Shown here: positions 39,113-50,880 of the stretch, piece after piece
How positions within the stretch are numbered: position 1 is the first letter of the stretch
Layout: every line of letters begins with the position of its first letter
From: Albula goreensis
Lineage: Eukaryota; Chordata; Actinopteri; Albuliformes; Albulidae
Direction: 5' to 3'
NCBI GenBank assembly: GCA_022829145.1
Contig: CM040752.1
Coordinates: forward strand, 28,439,086 to 28,503,085
DNA length: 64,000 bases
Notes under the pieces: generated by a model
Databases searched by the model: none
Told to the model about the DNA's origin: nothing
What the model saw: the letters and a program-made list of their open reading frames with translations, nothing else
Translations under genes and position numbers: made by a program

Positions 39113-39912
39113 TATGTGTACTGACTTTTAATGAAGCATTGTGCTATGGTTCAGTTACTAAGGACTGCGTCGGGTTGGTGGATCTGCCTGCTAAACTCTG
39201 TACTCCAACGCCCTCACTGTCACCCTCAACTCAATTTAAATTGTGCCTCATAAACATGGATGTTAAATAAGGAAACCTCTGGCTTTTTTATTTAAAGGAC
39301 GGCCAACTGATGGACGGGCAATGGCCCGTAGCAGTCCATTTAAGGCGGTGGGTGGTCGAAGAGTTGTGTGGGGTTTGGGCGAGTCGTGCCGTCATCATGG
39401 GTTTCCCTGTTCTATTCATCCGCCTGATGCCAGTGAAGGTTACTGACTGAGGTGACATCTCACCGTGCTTCAGACTCTTTTTAATTGAATGCCATTCATC
39501 ACGAAGCCCCATTCTGAATGGACTAAATTTAGCTCATGCCTTTTTTCGGGTCTGAATGCACAAACAGCAAACAGATGCAATGACACTTTAAATTAGCTCC
39601 ACACTTAAGCTGTTCCCCATTTGGAACTGAGAGTGGTGTATTACCTGTGATGCATTGGGTACGGTTATTATTTCAGTGCTGTACATCTTCTTCCTTTTTC
39701 TTCCTCAAATCGGGTTCCTCTTTAGGTCTGCCATTGCTTTTAGTTTATAATTTTGTCATTCTGTTGTGGCTTGGACAGCAGTGGTTGTTCGGACAAAGTA
39801 GCATGCACAAACACTCATTTGGAAACATCACAGCAATGGGAATTTGCTCAAAACAGTGACTGAGTGTTTTGCATCCCTACAGACAGAAAACAAGTGCTTG
39901 GCAAAAACACTG
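39113..39912. other. Intronic sequence between two repeat copies
   Basis: No gene or other repeat recognised. Copies F and G lie only 0.8 kb apart here. Confidence 0.5.
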
Positions 39913-40136
39913 GGCTGGATTCAGTCAAAAGCACTTAGTCTCTTTAATCAAAGTGTATCTTTTAAGGGCGTATGCTAATCTATTTAAAAATGAAAACCAC
40001 ACATTCCAAAGGACGTGTTTTGTTGGGGCCAAAAAAAGAAAATGGTATCGTAATGTCAAACTTATTTTGATTGAACTACGTGTGCCCTTAAAGTTAAATG
40101 TATACATGTTTGATATGAATTTGATTGACTCTAGCC
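39913..40136. mobile_element. Palindromic MITE-like repeat, copy G (best full copy)
   Basis: Left end ggctggattcagtcaaaagc, acttagtctcttt, then ttttaagggcgtatgctaat. Centre cacattccaaaggacgtg. Right end ttttgattgaactacgtgtg, cccttaaagtt, then tttgattgactctagcc. The ends are about 55-60 bp inverted complements and the whole is 224 bp. No ORF spans it. The layout is that of a non-autonomous terminal-inverted-repeat element. No clear target-site duplication was found, so the superfamily is unassigned. Confidence 0.7.
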
Positions 40137-41339
40137 AATTATGACTGGCGGTCGCCGTGGTGACATGACGAGGTTTGCGATTCGTGGTGTGTCCTTATCT
40201 AGTCTGTTCGACAGGGAACGAGGAGCTGCAAGGCAGGGGATACTGGCAGGGGGAGAATGTTTCAGCGACTCTGGGAGGGGAGCGGGAGGGATCCCGGCTC
40301 AGCGCAGGCCACTTGCTCTCTGCTAGAGATAACCGCTCTGCTGGGACCCAGCAGCTAACCGGGCCAGTTCTGCACATGCTCCGTACAGCCCTGAGGTGAC
40401 TGGGGAGCAGGGCAGAGACTATACTCCACTAATCTGCCATCAGTCCTGCCCTGGTGGAGAGGTTCCCTGACTACTTTGTAACTCTTTCCAGCACATCTAC
40501 AGTTTCCTGTCAGTAAAAAAAAAGGAGGACGAGGGTGATAGGAGGAAAGAAACAGAACGACAGGTTGAAAACCAGATTCCAGGCAGAGAGGACTCAATTT
40601 ATCAATGTCTGTATTTTCGAAGAAGCGAGAGGAAAGAGTTTTTCCCCTTCCTATCCTTGCTATCTCTCTCTCTCTCTCTCTCTGTTTCATTTGGAGTTTG
40701 TTCCAAGAGGGATTGAATGATTGAACTCGCAGAGAAGATCAAAGTTATTTTGGGTAGACAGCTGATGTGGGGAGCGTCATTTCTGTGCTCTGATTCAAAG
40801 AGTTTAAAGCCCAGCCTGGATGCGGGGGGGCCAGACTGGGTGGCAGTGCAGAGGCCAGGCATATCTGATGATCAGGGAGGACCTTCATGGAACCCCTCCC
40901 CGATCTGCGCCCTGCGATGCACACTGCTGTCCTGCACGTGGGCAGTGAAGGAGTCAGGCTGACCATCCTCAGTCAACTCTGTGGCCGTGCAACTGGCTCG
41001 TGTCCAGGATGTAGGCAAGTTCCATCTCCACATGCCCCACCCAAACCACCCTTCCTGTTTTTCCCTCCCTCTCTCCGTCTTTCTCCCTTTGTCTCTCTGT
41101 CACGCACTCCCCAGCTTTCCAAGCACAAACAAACGGCCAGCGGGAGATAGATTCTTCCTGCCTGCAATGAACAGCTTGTTGCCTGTGGACCGTCGGAACG
41201 TTGTTTTTTTTTTTTTGGAGGGGGGGGGGGGCGTGGTGCGGGGAGGCATATTGAGGCTGTGTAGGGCTGTTTTGTTTTATGTTGGTGTTTCATGGTGAAA
41301 GTGGCGGAGGCAACGTGGTATCCTGAGGGCTGTAAAATG
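40137..41339. other. Intronic sequence, no gene recognised
   Basis: A (CT)n run lies at about 40663-40684, a T run followed by a G run at 41204-41231, and CT-rich stretches at about 41050-41110. Overlapping ORFs of about 85-110 aa on both strands show no domain. Confidence 0.5.
41204..41231. repeat. Adjacent T and G homopolymers
   Basis: A T run of 13 followed by gga and a G run of 12-13. This is a difficult sequencing context, so indels in the assembly are likely here. Confidence 0.8.
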
Positions 41340-41735
41340 GGGGTGGAGTTGGGGGGGTTGGGAGATTCGGCTCCCCCTCGCTGACAGATGCGGAGCTGCT
41401 GTTATTCTGACAGGCCAGGCGTCAGAGCCGCCATTCGGGTAATTATTCCACTCCGCAGCCGTGCTGACGCTCCCGCTCGCAGCTCTCCCTCAGCCGCCCC
41501 CCGGAAAAACCATGCCGATAGCCAGATGGCCAGCGTGGAATTACCATCCCACGACAGCGGCGGCAGCAGACTGAGCGTGAGCATCCCCATCAACAGAAGG
41601 AGGAAGTACTTCCCACCATCCCAGGCCGAAGACCGTCCGTCACCTTGTCCGCTCGGGTCAGAGGTGAACGGACAGTTCATTGTCGGTGGCGAGGCCTCCT
41701 TTCGACTACACGCTTTTCTGCACCCACCCTAATGT
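41340..41735. promoter_or_regulatory. CpG-dense intronic patch (possible orphan CpG island)
   Basis: By hand count about 29 CpG in some 380 bp at roughly 57% GC, near the number expected without CpG depletion, whereas neighbouring intron has few. An open frame on + (41388-41732, 114 aa, containing HDSGGSRLSVSIP) covers it but has no recognised homologue and no evident splice sites. It could be an enhancer, an alternative promoter, or part of an unannotated transcript. Confidence 0.35.
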
Positions 41736-44465
41736 GTGTTCATTAGGCAGATGAACCTCTGCAGAGCCAATCCCAGTCCAACCCGTTCCCTTTGCTCCTT
41801 TTAAAGCATTAGTGCACTTGGCTGGGATTCAGTACAGTCCTCTGATAAGGCACTTATGCAGGATGCTTAATGGGTAAATTATTACATTGATTATCTAATG
41901 AACATCCGTTTGGGGAGGGAGAGGGTTGGGGGTAACGGCTTGATTGTAACTAACGTCTCTTTAGACCCAATCACTATTAAGTGGTTAATGTGCATAGAGT
42001 TGTTTCTCTTTAATGGCCTGGTTTTACATATGGCACAGCTGCATTGTATTGCAAAGAGCCTTATTGTATCCTTGATAAAGAATATACAACATATTCAGTT
42101 TAAAATGCCCAAGCTTTTATTTCAGTTGAAGTCCATTTTAAACTCAAATAAGGTGACAACTAATTAAGGCTTCTGTGCAGTAATTTCATTGAGAATGTTC
42201 TGTGTGAATAATAAATGAGAGACAAACAACATTACCATTGACTGGCCTCATCTCCTGCATGGCATTTCTTCCGAGGTCATGTTACTATGTCTGCTTTGTA
42301 GTCAAAAGCCTGACCTTGGAGGTGGCTGTACTTGCACCAGAGGTCTAGACAGAGAGGGCACACGTCCTGGGTCCCCGCGTTAGGGACCTCGACATGTCTG
42401 GGGCTGAAATCTGTTCCGGGGGGTGGTGGCGGGGGTGATGGGGGTGTCTGGTGGAGAGCCTCGGCACATGGACCACGTGATGTCCCCTCAGCTCCGCCAG
42501 AAGAAAGGAGTCCTCTCAGCTAATAAACCAGACTCTCGCTCTGCCCAAATTAAACGCTAATGGGGTCAAGTAATTAGTATACCAGTAGGGCGGGCGGCTT
42601 TTTAAAGAACAACCTTTCTATTTGAATAATGTGGAGCTCCCAAACTTGTCTTCCACAAAATGAAAGGTAAATGATTTTGGAGAAGATTGACCCCAATGGC
42701 ATTGTATACTGTGAGTACACAACCACCTCCCCACCCCACATTTGTGGGGTGATAGGTATCCTGTGCTGGGGTGAGGCTATAGACTGTTGCTGATGCGACT
42801 GTGACAGAGGCCGTGTTGTGCTCTGGGGTCTGACAGTACGTCATCTTGTCGCTGTGCCCTCTATCAGCTCGGGCACCCTCCGTCCGTGCCCCTCTTACCC
42901 ACCACCTGCCCTCCCCCCACACCCCACCCTACCCCTCTAAAGCCCATGTCACAGAGATCTATGGGCTACCATTAGCAACCATCTGTTAGAACCTGCAGCA
43001 AAGAAGGGATCGCCCTGAACACGTGCAGACGCGCACGCATGCTTATATAACCTCTGTTTAAGAGCAGACCCAGTCTCTGAACCCCCAGACTGTGCCCATA
43101 CCCTCTCCATGGACTGGACCGCTAGGTGTTCACCCTGACAGCAAGAAAGTGGTGGGTTCAGTACCCAAGAAGAGGCAAAAGCCCCGCCTGGCCCACACTG
43201 TCGCAGCAATGGATCAGGGTGATAGATTGAGGTGTGGTAATGACCCTGCAGTGGACCAAGCCCCCCTGTCCAGGAAAGCGTAATTGTGCGTTCAACAAAA
43301 CATAAATCTCACTAAGCTAAGGCCCTGTGAGAGGCCTTCCATATTCTCCATGGTGAATCAGATCACTCTGTTGATTTCAGAATGAGGGAGAAAACTAGAA
43401 ATATATATATAAAAAAACTCATCATTTATTCACAACATATGTGACCTTCAGACATTGATAAACACATTTCAACAAGAGCCATCTACAGGGAAACACTTGA
43501 CAACAGCTCATTTCCTGGTTTGGTTTAGATGTTCCATTTTTATGAGTTACTCTTGAAATGCAGTTGTTTTATGCACTCCTATGTATATAATTCTTTGCTA
43601 AGTGGACTGTTAGTGACAGCAAAAGTGTAAGGCAGGAAGCCAGAGTGTTCACTGGGTTTCTTATTGTTTTAGTTATCCTCCAAGGAGAAGGGAAAAAACC
43701 CTGGGATGTCAGCAGATTGTTTACATGGCATCTGCTGCACCTATTCAGCTGGTATACAAATTTAAACAAGGCTTTGGAAATGAATGTAAATTGCTACTTT
43801 GCGCTACCTTTTATGCATCTATCTCAGATAAATGCATAAAACATACATTCATGGCCTCCAATGCGCTATTGTGCATCTGCAGCAAGGAGAGAGAGAGAAA
43901 AACACTTCAGTATCGGAATCGTTTTACTTAAATGCCGCAGCTCAGAGCTTTTGAGAGTGCTGCTGTTTTTGTCTGCTTGTTGTCTTCTCTCCTAGAGGGT
44001 ACAATTGAAAAAGATCATTTTGTATGAAGCATGCTTTTGAGAACGCTTCACTCCGCAATCTAATAGAAAATTTGAAGTGCTTCTTTTCTGCATGGGAAAA
44101 ACAATGAAATAACTACTGATTCCTGGAATTTCCACAAACACGGCAAAAAGAGCAATGCGTAGCTGCCACAAAAAAGAAAAGAAAAAAGGAAAAAGGAAAA
44201 AAAACATACACATAGGCAATCGGATGCCATATGGCTCCATGATATCGTGGGATATGTTTTAATTGTATCGAATGTAAAACCATCAGTACTTTAATTAAAA
44301 ACATCTGCGTGGAATTCATGCTAGCACAGATATCTGTGCAGTAATCTGATGAGAAAAATCATTCAAAAGCCTGTGTCTCTTTCCTCACTCTTGCTCTGTG
44401 TTGTAATGGGTACAGTATGTGTTCCTATACTTGTGTGAGGATATATCTCTCAGTGTATTCTTGTA
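41736..44465. other. Intronic sequence, no gene recognised
   Basis: AT-rich conserved-element-like sequence lies at 41990-42240 and a G-rich patch at about 42415-42450. The sequence around 43650-44330 is AT-rich and unremarkable. A fragment resembling the left end of the palindromic repeat (ggctgggattcagtac) lies at about 41820. Confidence 0.5.
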
Positions 44466-44471
44466 CATACA

Positions 44472-44506
<35 letters not shown>

Positions 44507-45030
44507 GTGTTTGTGCAAATGTATGTGTATGTTTGTGAGTTTGCGCATGTGCATGTGTGCATGCGTGTGTGTGTATGTCAGGGTGCGAGAGTACACATAC
44601 TTTGTGTGCATACATGAGTGTGTGTGTCTTGTAAGCGTGTGTGTGTGTGTGTTGTGTGACTGCGTGAGTTGTGTGTGTTTGTATGGGTGCGTTTGTATCT
44701 GTGTTTGTATTGGTGCGTTTGAATGTGAGTGTGTGTTTGTATTGGTGCGTTTGTATGTGAGTGTGTGTTTGTATGGGTGCGTTTGTATGTGTGTGGGTGT
44801 ATGTGTGTGTGTGTGTTTGAATAGGTGCATTTGTGTGTGTGTGTGTGTGTGTGTTTGTATGGGTGCGTTTGTTATATGTGTGTGTCTTTGTATGGGTGCG
44901 TCTGTGTGTGTGTGTTTGTGTAGGTGCATTTGTATGTGTGTGTGTGTGTGTCTTTGTATGGGTGTGTTTGTATGTGTGTGTGTGTGTGTGTGTTTTTGTA
45001 TGGGTGTGTTTGTATGTGTGTGTGCCCATG
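44466..45030. repeat. GT-rich higher-order repeat
   Basis: About 560 bp. The second half is built of a module near tttgtatgggtgcgtttg followed by a variable (TG)n run, repeated about ten times at 30-60 bp intervals. Stop codons are nearly absent in several frames, creating an apparent 272-residue His/Thr-rich frame on - and a 193-residue Cys/Val-rich frame on +. Neither is a gene. Confidence 0.9.
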
Positions 45031-45254
45031 CACGTACGCATTTGCTGGAACATTGAGGCTGGCTCTGGCTTGACCCACTTTACAGCAAGGCTTAAGCAGT
45101 TAACCAGCCAGTGTTTGTATATACTTTGTATAATCTTCCTGTGAGATCTCTTTGGAAAAACAACAAAGGTGGCTCTTTCATGTTTGATATTCATCCTAGC
45201 CAAGTCATCTTAGCCGTCAACAGCTGGTCTCGGTAAAGCAAGCGGTTAAGTCAC
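45031..45254. other. Intronic sequence, nothing recognised
   Basis: Short unique stretch after the GT-rich repeat, without recognised features. Confidence 0.4.
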
Positions 45255-45315
45255 TACGAGCTCAGTGGGCAGAGCCTAGGGTAACTCCTTTTTAGGGCCC
45301 CGGATCGGGTCCTTA
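45255..45315 (+). mobile_element. Possible decayed tRNA-derived SINE head
   Basis: Reads gagctcagtgggcagagcc, close to a tRNA A-box/D-arm. About 40 nt later comes ggatcgggtcc, close to a B-box (consensus GGTTCGANTCC). Spacing is right for a tRNA promoter, but no acceptor stem or SINE tail was identified, so this is only a candidate. Confidence 0.3.
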
Positions 45316-45735
45316 GAGCGGCAGGAAAGGAGGGAGGTGCTCTGGGTTCCATGCATCCATGGCCATTCCAAACCCCCCCTCATCCCTCCACCCCCCCCCC
45401 AAAGCTCCTGGGGTCCTGCTGCAGTGCTAATGAGAAAGGACAGCGCATGTACTCATTAAAATCACAGGCAGACTCAGAGTCGCACCGTGCGTGCGGATTA
45501 TGTAAGGTGTGCGGTGTGCGGTGCACAGCTTGCGTGATGCAGCCCACGATCACCCTGACAAGGGAAAAGAAAAGGTAATCAGTCGTTCGAGATGAACAGA
45601 ATCTTTTGGGGACAAACTAATGGAACCCGTGTTCAATCCTCCCCTCACGTGATTCGAACTCCGATTAGAATCCAATCATGTTAGGCAAATGTGATCCGTG
45701 CAAATGGAACGCACGCTGATCTTATATCTGATCTA

Positions 45736-45792
45736 CCCCACCCCAACCCCCAACCCCCAACCCCTCACCCCCCACCCCCCACCCCCCACCCC
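45736..45792 (-). other. C-rich tract, G-quadruplex/i-motif-prone
   Basis: Eleven C runs of four to six separated by A, AA or TCA. The - strand therefore carries consecutive GGGG(G) runs with 1-3-nt loops, an exceptionally strong intramolecular quadruplex signature. It resembles a CCCCAA/CCCCCA minisatellite. Confidence 0.7.
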
Positions 45793-47895
45793 GTAGGCTA
45801 TAGCAGGGCAGAAATACAATCTCGCAGTGCAGTGCACTCTCTCTCAGACGGAGGCTTTTTCATGAATAAATGGCTGGCTGAGGAACAGGGCCCTGGGTGA
45901 CAGCGCGGGATGGAGAGAGCGAAGGGGCACGCTCTCAGAGTACCACGCGAAGGCTGCCTGTTTAAATGACAGTCTCTCACTGTCACTTCAGTACCTGAAT
46001 CCTGTCCTCATCCATTGCCCGGAAGATCCATCACCACGGCTTTTGTTTATTGGCCCAAACAGACAAATATGTCCTTACTTTGCTGTATCAGAATTACGTT
46101 AACTGCCACACAGTCCATCAAAGTCAAGATCGAGGTCAAAGTACAGAAATATGAGACCCGACGGGACTGTTACAACGTTGACATATGAAAAGCGTGTGCA
46201 TGGACACGTGTTGTTGGCCAAGAAGAAGCACGCAGTCAATCATGGTGAGCGCTTATAAGTCACATTTACGTAGCATTAAGCAGGGACAGTGTTAGTGTGT
46301 ATGACTCCCTCGATAGCACCATGAATGTGTTACGGTAGCATTTCGATTGGCTGTGGATTCTGTACTGCGGGCCACAATTCCAAGCATTACTGAACAGTCA
46401 CCTTGCTGCTATATCTGAAAAGTCACTTTGAGCTTGTACATGTGTGTGTGTATGAGTGTATGGGAGTGTGCTTGTATGTGCTTATGTGTGTGTGTGTGTA
46501 TGTGAGAGTGTGCATGTGTGTATGTGTGTGTTTTTGTCATTGGGCATTTGTGTGTGTGTGTGGGTGTGTATATGTGTACCTGCCTGTGGCTACATGGGTC
46601 TGAAAGGAGTCCATAGTGTCCTTGAGCAGGCACTGGGCAGAGGCGAAATCAGCCTGGCGTTGGGTTCAGCTGTATAAATGGATTGTAATGCACCCAGCAG
46701 ACAACCTTTTCATATAAGCCCTGATGGCATTAACCTACATGTGACATGTGGGAGTTACATTTTAATTCCAAACAGATGGAGGCGCACTGTGGACCTCAGA
46801 GAGGAAAGGAGCGTCGGCCCTCTGAACGCCAACCCCACCCCCAACCCCCCGTTGCCTCAAACTGAGGCGTGAAAATTCATCAGGGCTCTGTCATGAAAAA
46901 AGGTAACACTTAAAAGAGCAGTCAGTGCTGCAGACTCCAGACTGCAGTGTCTCCCAGCCCCCATCATCAGCTACGTCTCACCGTTTCACGATGACGTCTG
47001 CTCTTCAGATCCTGGAACCCCAGACCAAACCCCTTTATGGATTTTACAGGTTGAACTGTTTGATATAGATGATGAGCAACAGTTGCGCTGCAGGACATTT
47101 TGTCAGTGGCCAGTTGCAGGAAGGGCCACTTTGATTTGCATTGTAACTGGTGCATTATAGCGCAGTTTGGGATCGCTCTTTGTGTTGAAAAAAGAAGTTA
47201 CACGGCTAACTGGGGCCCTAGCCTAGCGCAGTGCTCTGAGGACTGTGTGTGGCAGGGGACTCCACACTAATCTGTGCACCGCTTATAAAAAAGTGGGGCG
47301 ATGGGGGAGGGGGAGTGCTGGGGCGGGGTTTGTAACAGCATTGTCTACCTAGGAACTGAAACCCCTAACCCACCGGTCCAAGATCTATTGCTCTGCTGTT
47401 TCTCCAAACCTTTGCTTACCATGTTCGTTTACGCCGGCGTTGTGTTACCTGTACATCGTATCAAATGGCCATCATCAATATTGCACGGATCTGGTCGACG
47501 GTCCCCTGTCATGGCCGCCCCTGTGGGTGTCAGCGGTAAATAATATATGGGGAAAACATGGCAGAAGGCATCCGTTCCGTGCTACTCCAGAGACCGCCTC
47601 CAGGGGGCTGCCGCCGCAGTGGTTGTTGATGATGCACAACAAACGCTTGTTAAGAGAAATAAATGGGTCAAGCCCTGGCATTGTTTACAGTGCAGGACTC
47701 CGTGAGTGTGGAGCACTGAGTACTTCAGGGAGAACATGGTACACTAACACCCCCTTCCCACCCCCACCTCCACCCAGCCTAATGGAGCACTTGCTGAATT
47801 CCCAGGCAAGGGCCCGGAGTTGGGCGTTGGACCATGGATACGTACATAGATAAATTACATGTACATAAATAACAGCTATAGATTTATAAATGGTA
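45793..47895. other. Intronic sequence, no gene recognised
   Basis: Contains a GT-rich section at 46440-46580. The rest is mixed-composition intron. The 137-aa open frame at 47440-47853 has no recognisable domain. Confidence 0.5.
46440..46580. repeat. Interrupted (GT)n microsatellite
   Basis: About 140 bp of GT with ATG, GAG and TTT interruptions. Confidence 0.85.
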
Positions 47896-48119
47896 AGCTA
47901 AATTTAATCAAATGCGGGAAGGGCATATGTGATTCAACCTAAACTGACTTTACATTGCAACACATTGCAACAGTGTGTTATACTCTGCTGAAGACGGTCA
48001 CATATGTCCTTTGGAATGCATTTTGTTTCATTGTTTGATAGAATAGCATACGCTCTTTTGTAGACATCGATTTATGTTGAATGGCATATGTCCTTAAAGT
48101 GCAATTGTTTGAATCTAGT
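47896..48119. mobile_element. Palindromic MITE-like repeat, copy H (full length)
   Basis: Left end agctaaatttaatcaaatgc, then gaagggcatatgtgattca. Right end gttgaatggcatatgtcc, ttaaagtgc and tttgaatctag. The centre reads acatatgtcctttggaatgc, the reverse complement of the centre of copy G, so this copy lies in the opposite orientation. Confidence 0.6.
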
Positions 48120-48989
48120 TATTTATTTAAAGATTAAAGTCCCCAATCATTTTCATTATTTTTGAATTGTTCATTATATTTTTTACTTGCTTAATCTAAT
48201 GTATTCCCTTTTCCACTTTTTGCCATTTGGCTGGAACTACTGTACTTGTATGGGAAAAGTCTCACAGTGTTTTTGTGAATGCAGTCATTATATTTCCATG
48301 TGCACTTATCTGGGCCCCTGGATGCCTGACAAGCATGACAAAGAATTGAAAAACAAGTCTGTAAGTCAAAGAATAAAACTGACTATTGTAAGTCAGCCAC
48401 CAGGCTGTGTTGAATGCGCTTTGCTGTGTGACTGGCAGCTGTGTTCCATGACAGCTGTATAAATCCACAGTGGTGATACTCAGCAGTATTTTGACCTTTC
48501 TGGAGAGCCCAACAATGTAACAAAAGATCAGAGAGAGGTAACGGAATTGAGATGAAAAAAACGGGTGTGCGAGTGTATGTGTGTAGCGATGGTACCTAGC
48601 CCTCTTTAATACAACTGCCAGCAGAAATGTGTCGACTCCCTGACAAGGTACTTAAAACAGCCCTTCATATCAACAAGAAGCTCCTAACAGAGCCATGGAG
48701 AATAAACACCAGGCAGCAGGTTCCTGCTCAAAATGACATGTGAAAGTTTAGCTTTCAGCAAACTGTCAAAGGTTGAGCTGATGGAAGTGTAAAGAGCCAG
48801 AAAGGAGCATGGAGATATGTTTCCAAACCCCGATTGTACACCTAACAAGAAGCTCTGTACATACAGCATGGGAGAACATCCATCTGAAATACCGTTGTCA
48901 GATGTCTTGTACAGACCAGAACTGCAGAGCGTTAGCGAAGCATGAAAAAGAAGCTACATCCGTTCACCAGCAGATGCTATGGAGGCATG
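48120..48989. other. Intronic sequence, no gene recognised
   Basis: AT-leaning, unique-looking sequence. No feature recognised. Confidence 0.5.
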
Positions 48990-49470
48990 CTGCTAGCCGG
49001 TGGGCCGGGCTGCCTACACAGACCTATGGTAGGGGACGGAGGAGATGCCGATGCAGACAGAGGAACTGGAACGGTGCAGGGCACGCTCTGAGAACATTCC
49101 CAGTCAGCAAAACGGATCGAGCACTTGCCCGGACCCCATGGCAACAGAGAGACGAGGGGAGGGCCAACGAAAGGCTCAACTGCTGTCTCTGGACAAACAG
49201 GGGAGGAGGAAAGAAGGAGCAGGCACCTCATGGGCCGCGTTGGAAACGACTACGATCAGAGCGCAGGGGTGGTTTTTTAACGCTCGGCCGATGACATCAC
49301 ATGCTGCATTCGAGCGCGAGACCTGGGAGGTGCGTCGGCCGAGGCTGTGCGATGACTGAACTGGGTTGATGCCGGCCCTAATGGAGCCTCTCGTAATGGC
49401 CGCCCCGTTGTCTTTTCCCCTCTGTACTCATCAGTAATAGGACACCGCACGCTGCCCGCGACTTTGTGTC
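48990..49470. promoter_or_regulatory. CpG-enriched intronic patch
   Basis: CpGs are frequent (for example gccgatg, acgactacg, gcgcag, cgctcggccg, tcgagcgcgag, gcgtcggccg), in contrast with the AT-rich flanks. A 161-codon open frame (48809-49294, +) overlaps it, rich in Arg and without a recognised domain. Possible regulatory island; weaker than the patch at 50.9 kb. Confidence 0.3.
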
Positions 49471-50880
49471 GGGATCTGAATTTGTCAGTGTGATATTCTC
49501 CAGCCACAGCCTAACTCAGACGATGAGTCTTTGTGTCGGGAACACCAGCGTGTCTTCCTCACCCATGCCAAATCATCAAAAGCAGCACTGCCCTCCCTGA
49601 GGAGTGAGGCACACTACCTCCACCAACTACTTTAGCTGTGGATAAAAGTGAAAGCTCTGCAGATATCAGATAACGCTTCACACATTAATAGGTCATATCT
49701 TTTATTGGTGTGAAAAGCTAAAAAAAAAAGTATAATAGATACAGTATATATTTTAAGTTTGACATAACAATACACAAAAAAATAATGGATAAACTGGTTT
49801 TGAAAGAGGCCTACATTTGTAGGGCCCTGTCTGTCTGATTTAGGTAAATGGGCCATGATGTGCAAAGAGAGTCAGGCTATACAGTGCAGACAGGGAAGTG
49901 CGAGCTGGCCGAAGACCAACCTATTCCAGAAAAAAGATTCTTCAGAGAGCCCTCTGCTTGGGTGTTAGGAAACGTCAATAGAGCTTCATTTCTTTTCATG
50001 GAGGAAGGAGCCACATTTATTTACAGGGGGTAGGGGGCGTGGGGGAGGGGTTGGGGGAGAGGGTGGGGGTGATGTTCAATTCCACCCCGTTTGGAAAGCT
50101 GAAGGGGGGAAGAAAACGCATGCAGAGTGACCAGGGTGCAGAGGGCACCGTGGCCTTATTTAGCTGTTCCATCGCAGAAAGAGCTTAATCCCTGCTCCGG
50201 CCTGCATTATCTCATCTTCACAATGTGCCAGCCTGCAGTCCAAATCCCAGCCCACCACAAAGAGCAGATCAAGAGACAGCTTTATATTTTCTCCTTGTGT
50301 AATTTTCTCAGGGCCACTGGGGGAAGGTTGGGGAAAGGGGCGATGAGCGGGCACGGGAGGGGGAGGGGGAGAGGGGAGAGGGGGGGGAGGGTGGAGTGGT
50401 CAGTGTCAAGCCTTGGCTGGAGATTATAGTAGCATTACTACATTTGGTAGGTTTCTTTCCTGACTTTGCATTACTTTTTTTCTGGCCCGACTCTTTGTTT
50501 TTGCCGTTTGAGGCACTAAGTGTTGGGTTCAAGTAAATGAGAGGCCTATGGCACTCAAGGCAGTCTTCACTGTGGATTGCTCACGGCTTTTCGGATCACT
50601 CCTAAAAAAGAAAACTCAAAGGGAAGATGGCTGGTGGAATATTCTGCAATACATTCTTTGGTACATTCATGTGCTCCCTGGTTTCATTGATGCATTTTGG
50701 AAGAGACTGAAATAAATCAAGTTCCAAAGTAAATGTTTATATCATGAGCCTTAAAATAGTAAGGGAAAGTAGTCCTGATGTTGACTACTCGGCACAAGCT
50801 GCGGTTTTTAAAAAAGGAGTCTTTGCCTGATGCACGCTTTACACAGGGGGAATAAAGGCATGCACTCAATACGCTCAGAA
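49471..50880. other. Intronic sequence, no gene recognised
   Basis: Apart from the G-rich tracts at 50026-50069 and about 50353-50393, nothing is recognised. Confidence 0.5.
50026..50069 (+). other. G-quadruplex-prone tract
   Basis: G runs of 3-5 with loops of 1-4 nt (gggggtagggggcgtggggg, aggggttggggg) on the + strand. Confidence 0.6.

Noticed and set aside
44385-45203. 272-codon His/Thr-rich frame on - and 193-codon Cys/Val-rich frame on +
   Set aside because: Both are translations of a GT/CA-rich repeat. Stop codons are rare in such sequence by composition.
48809-49294. 161-codon plus-strand frame, Arg-rich
   Set aside because: Overlaps a CpG-enriched patch, with no recognised domain. 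Best treated as chance until transcript evidence exists.
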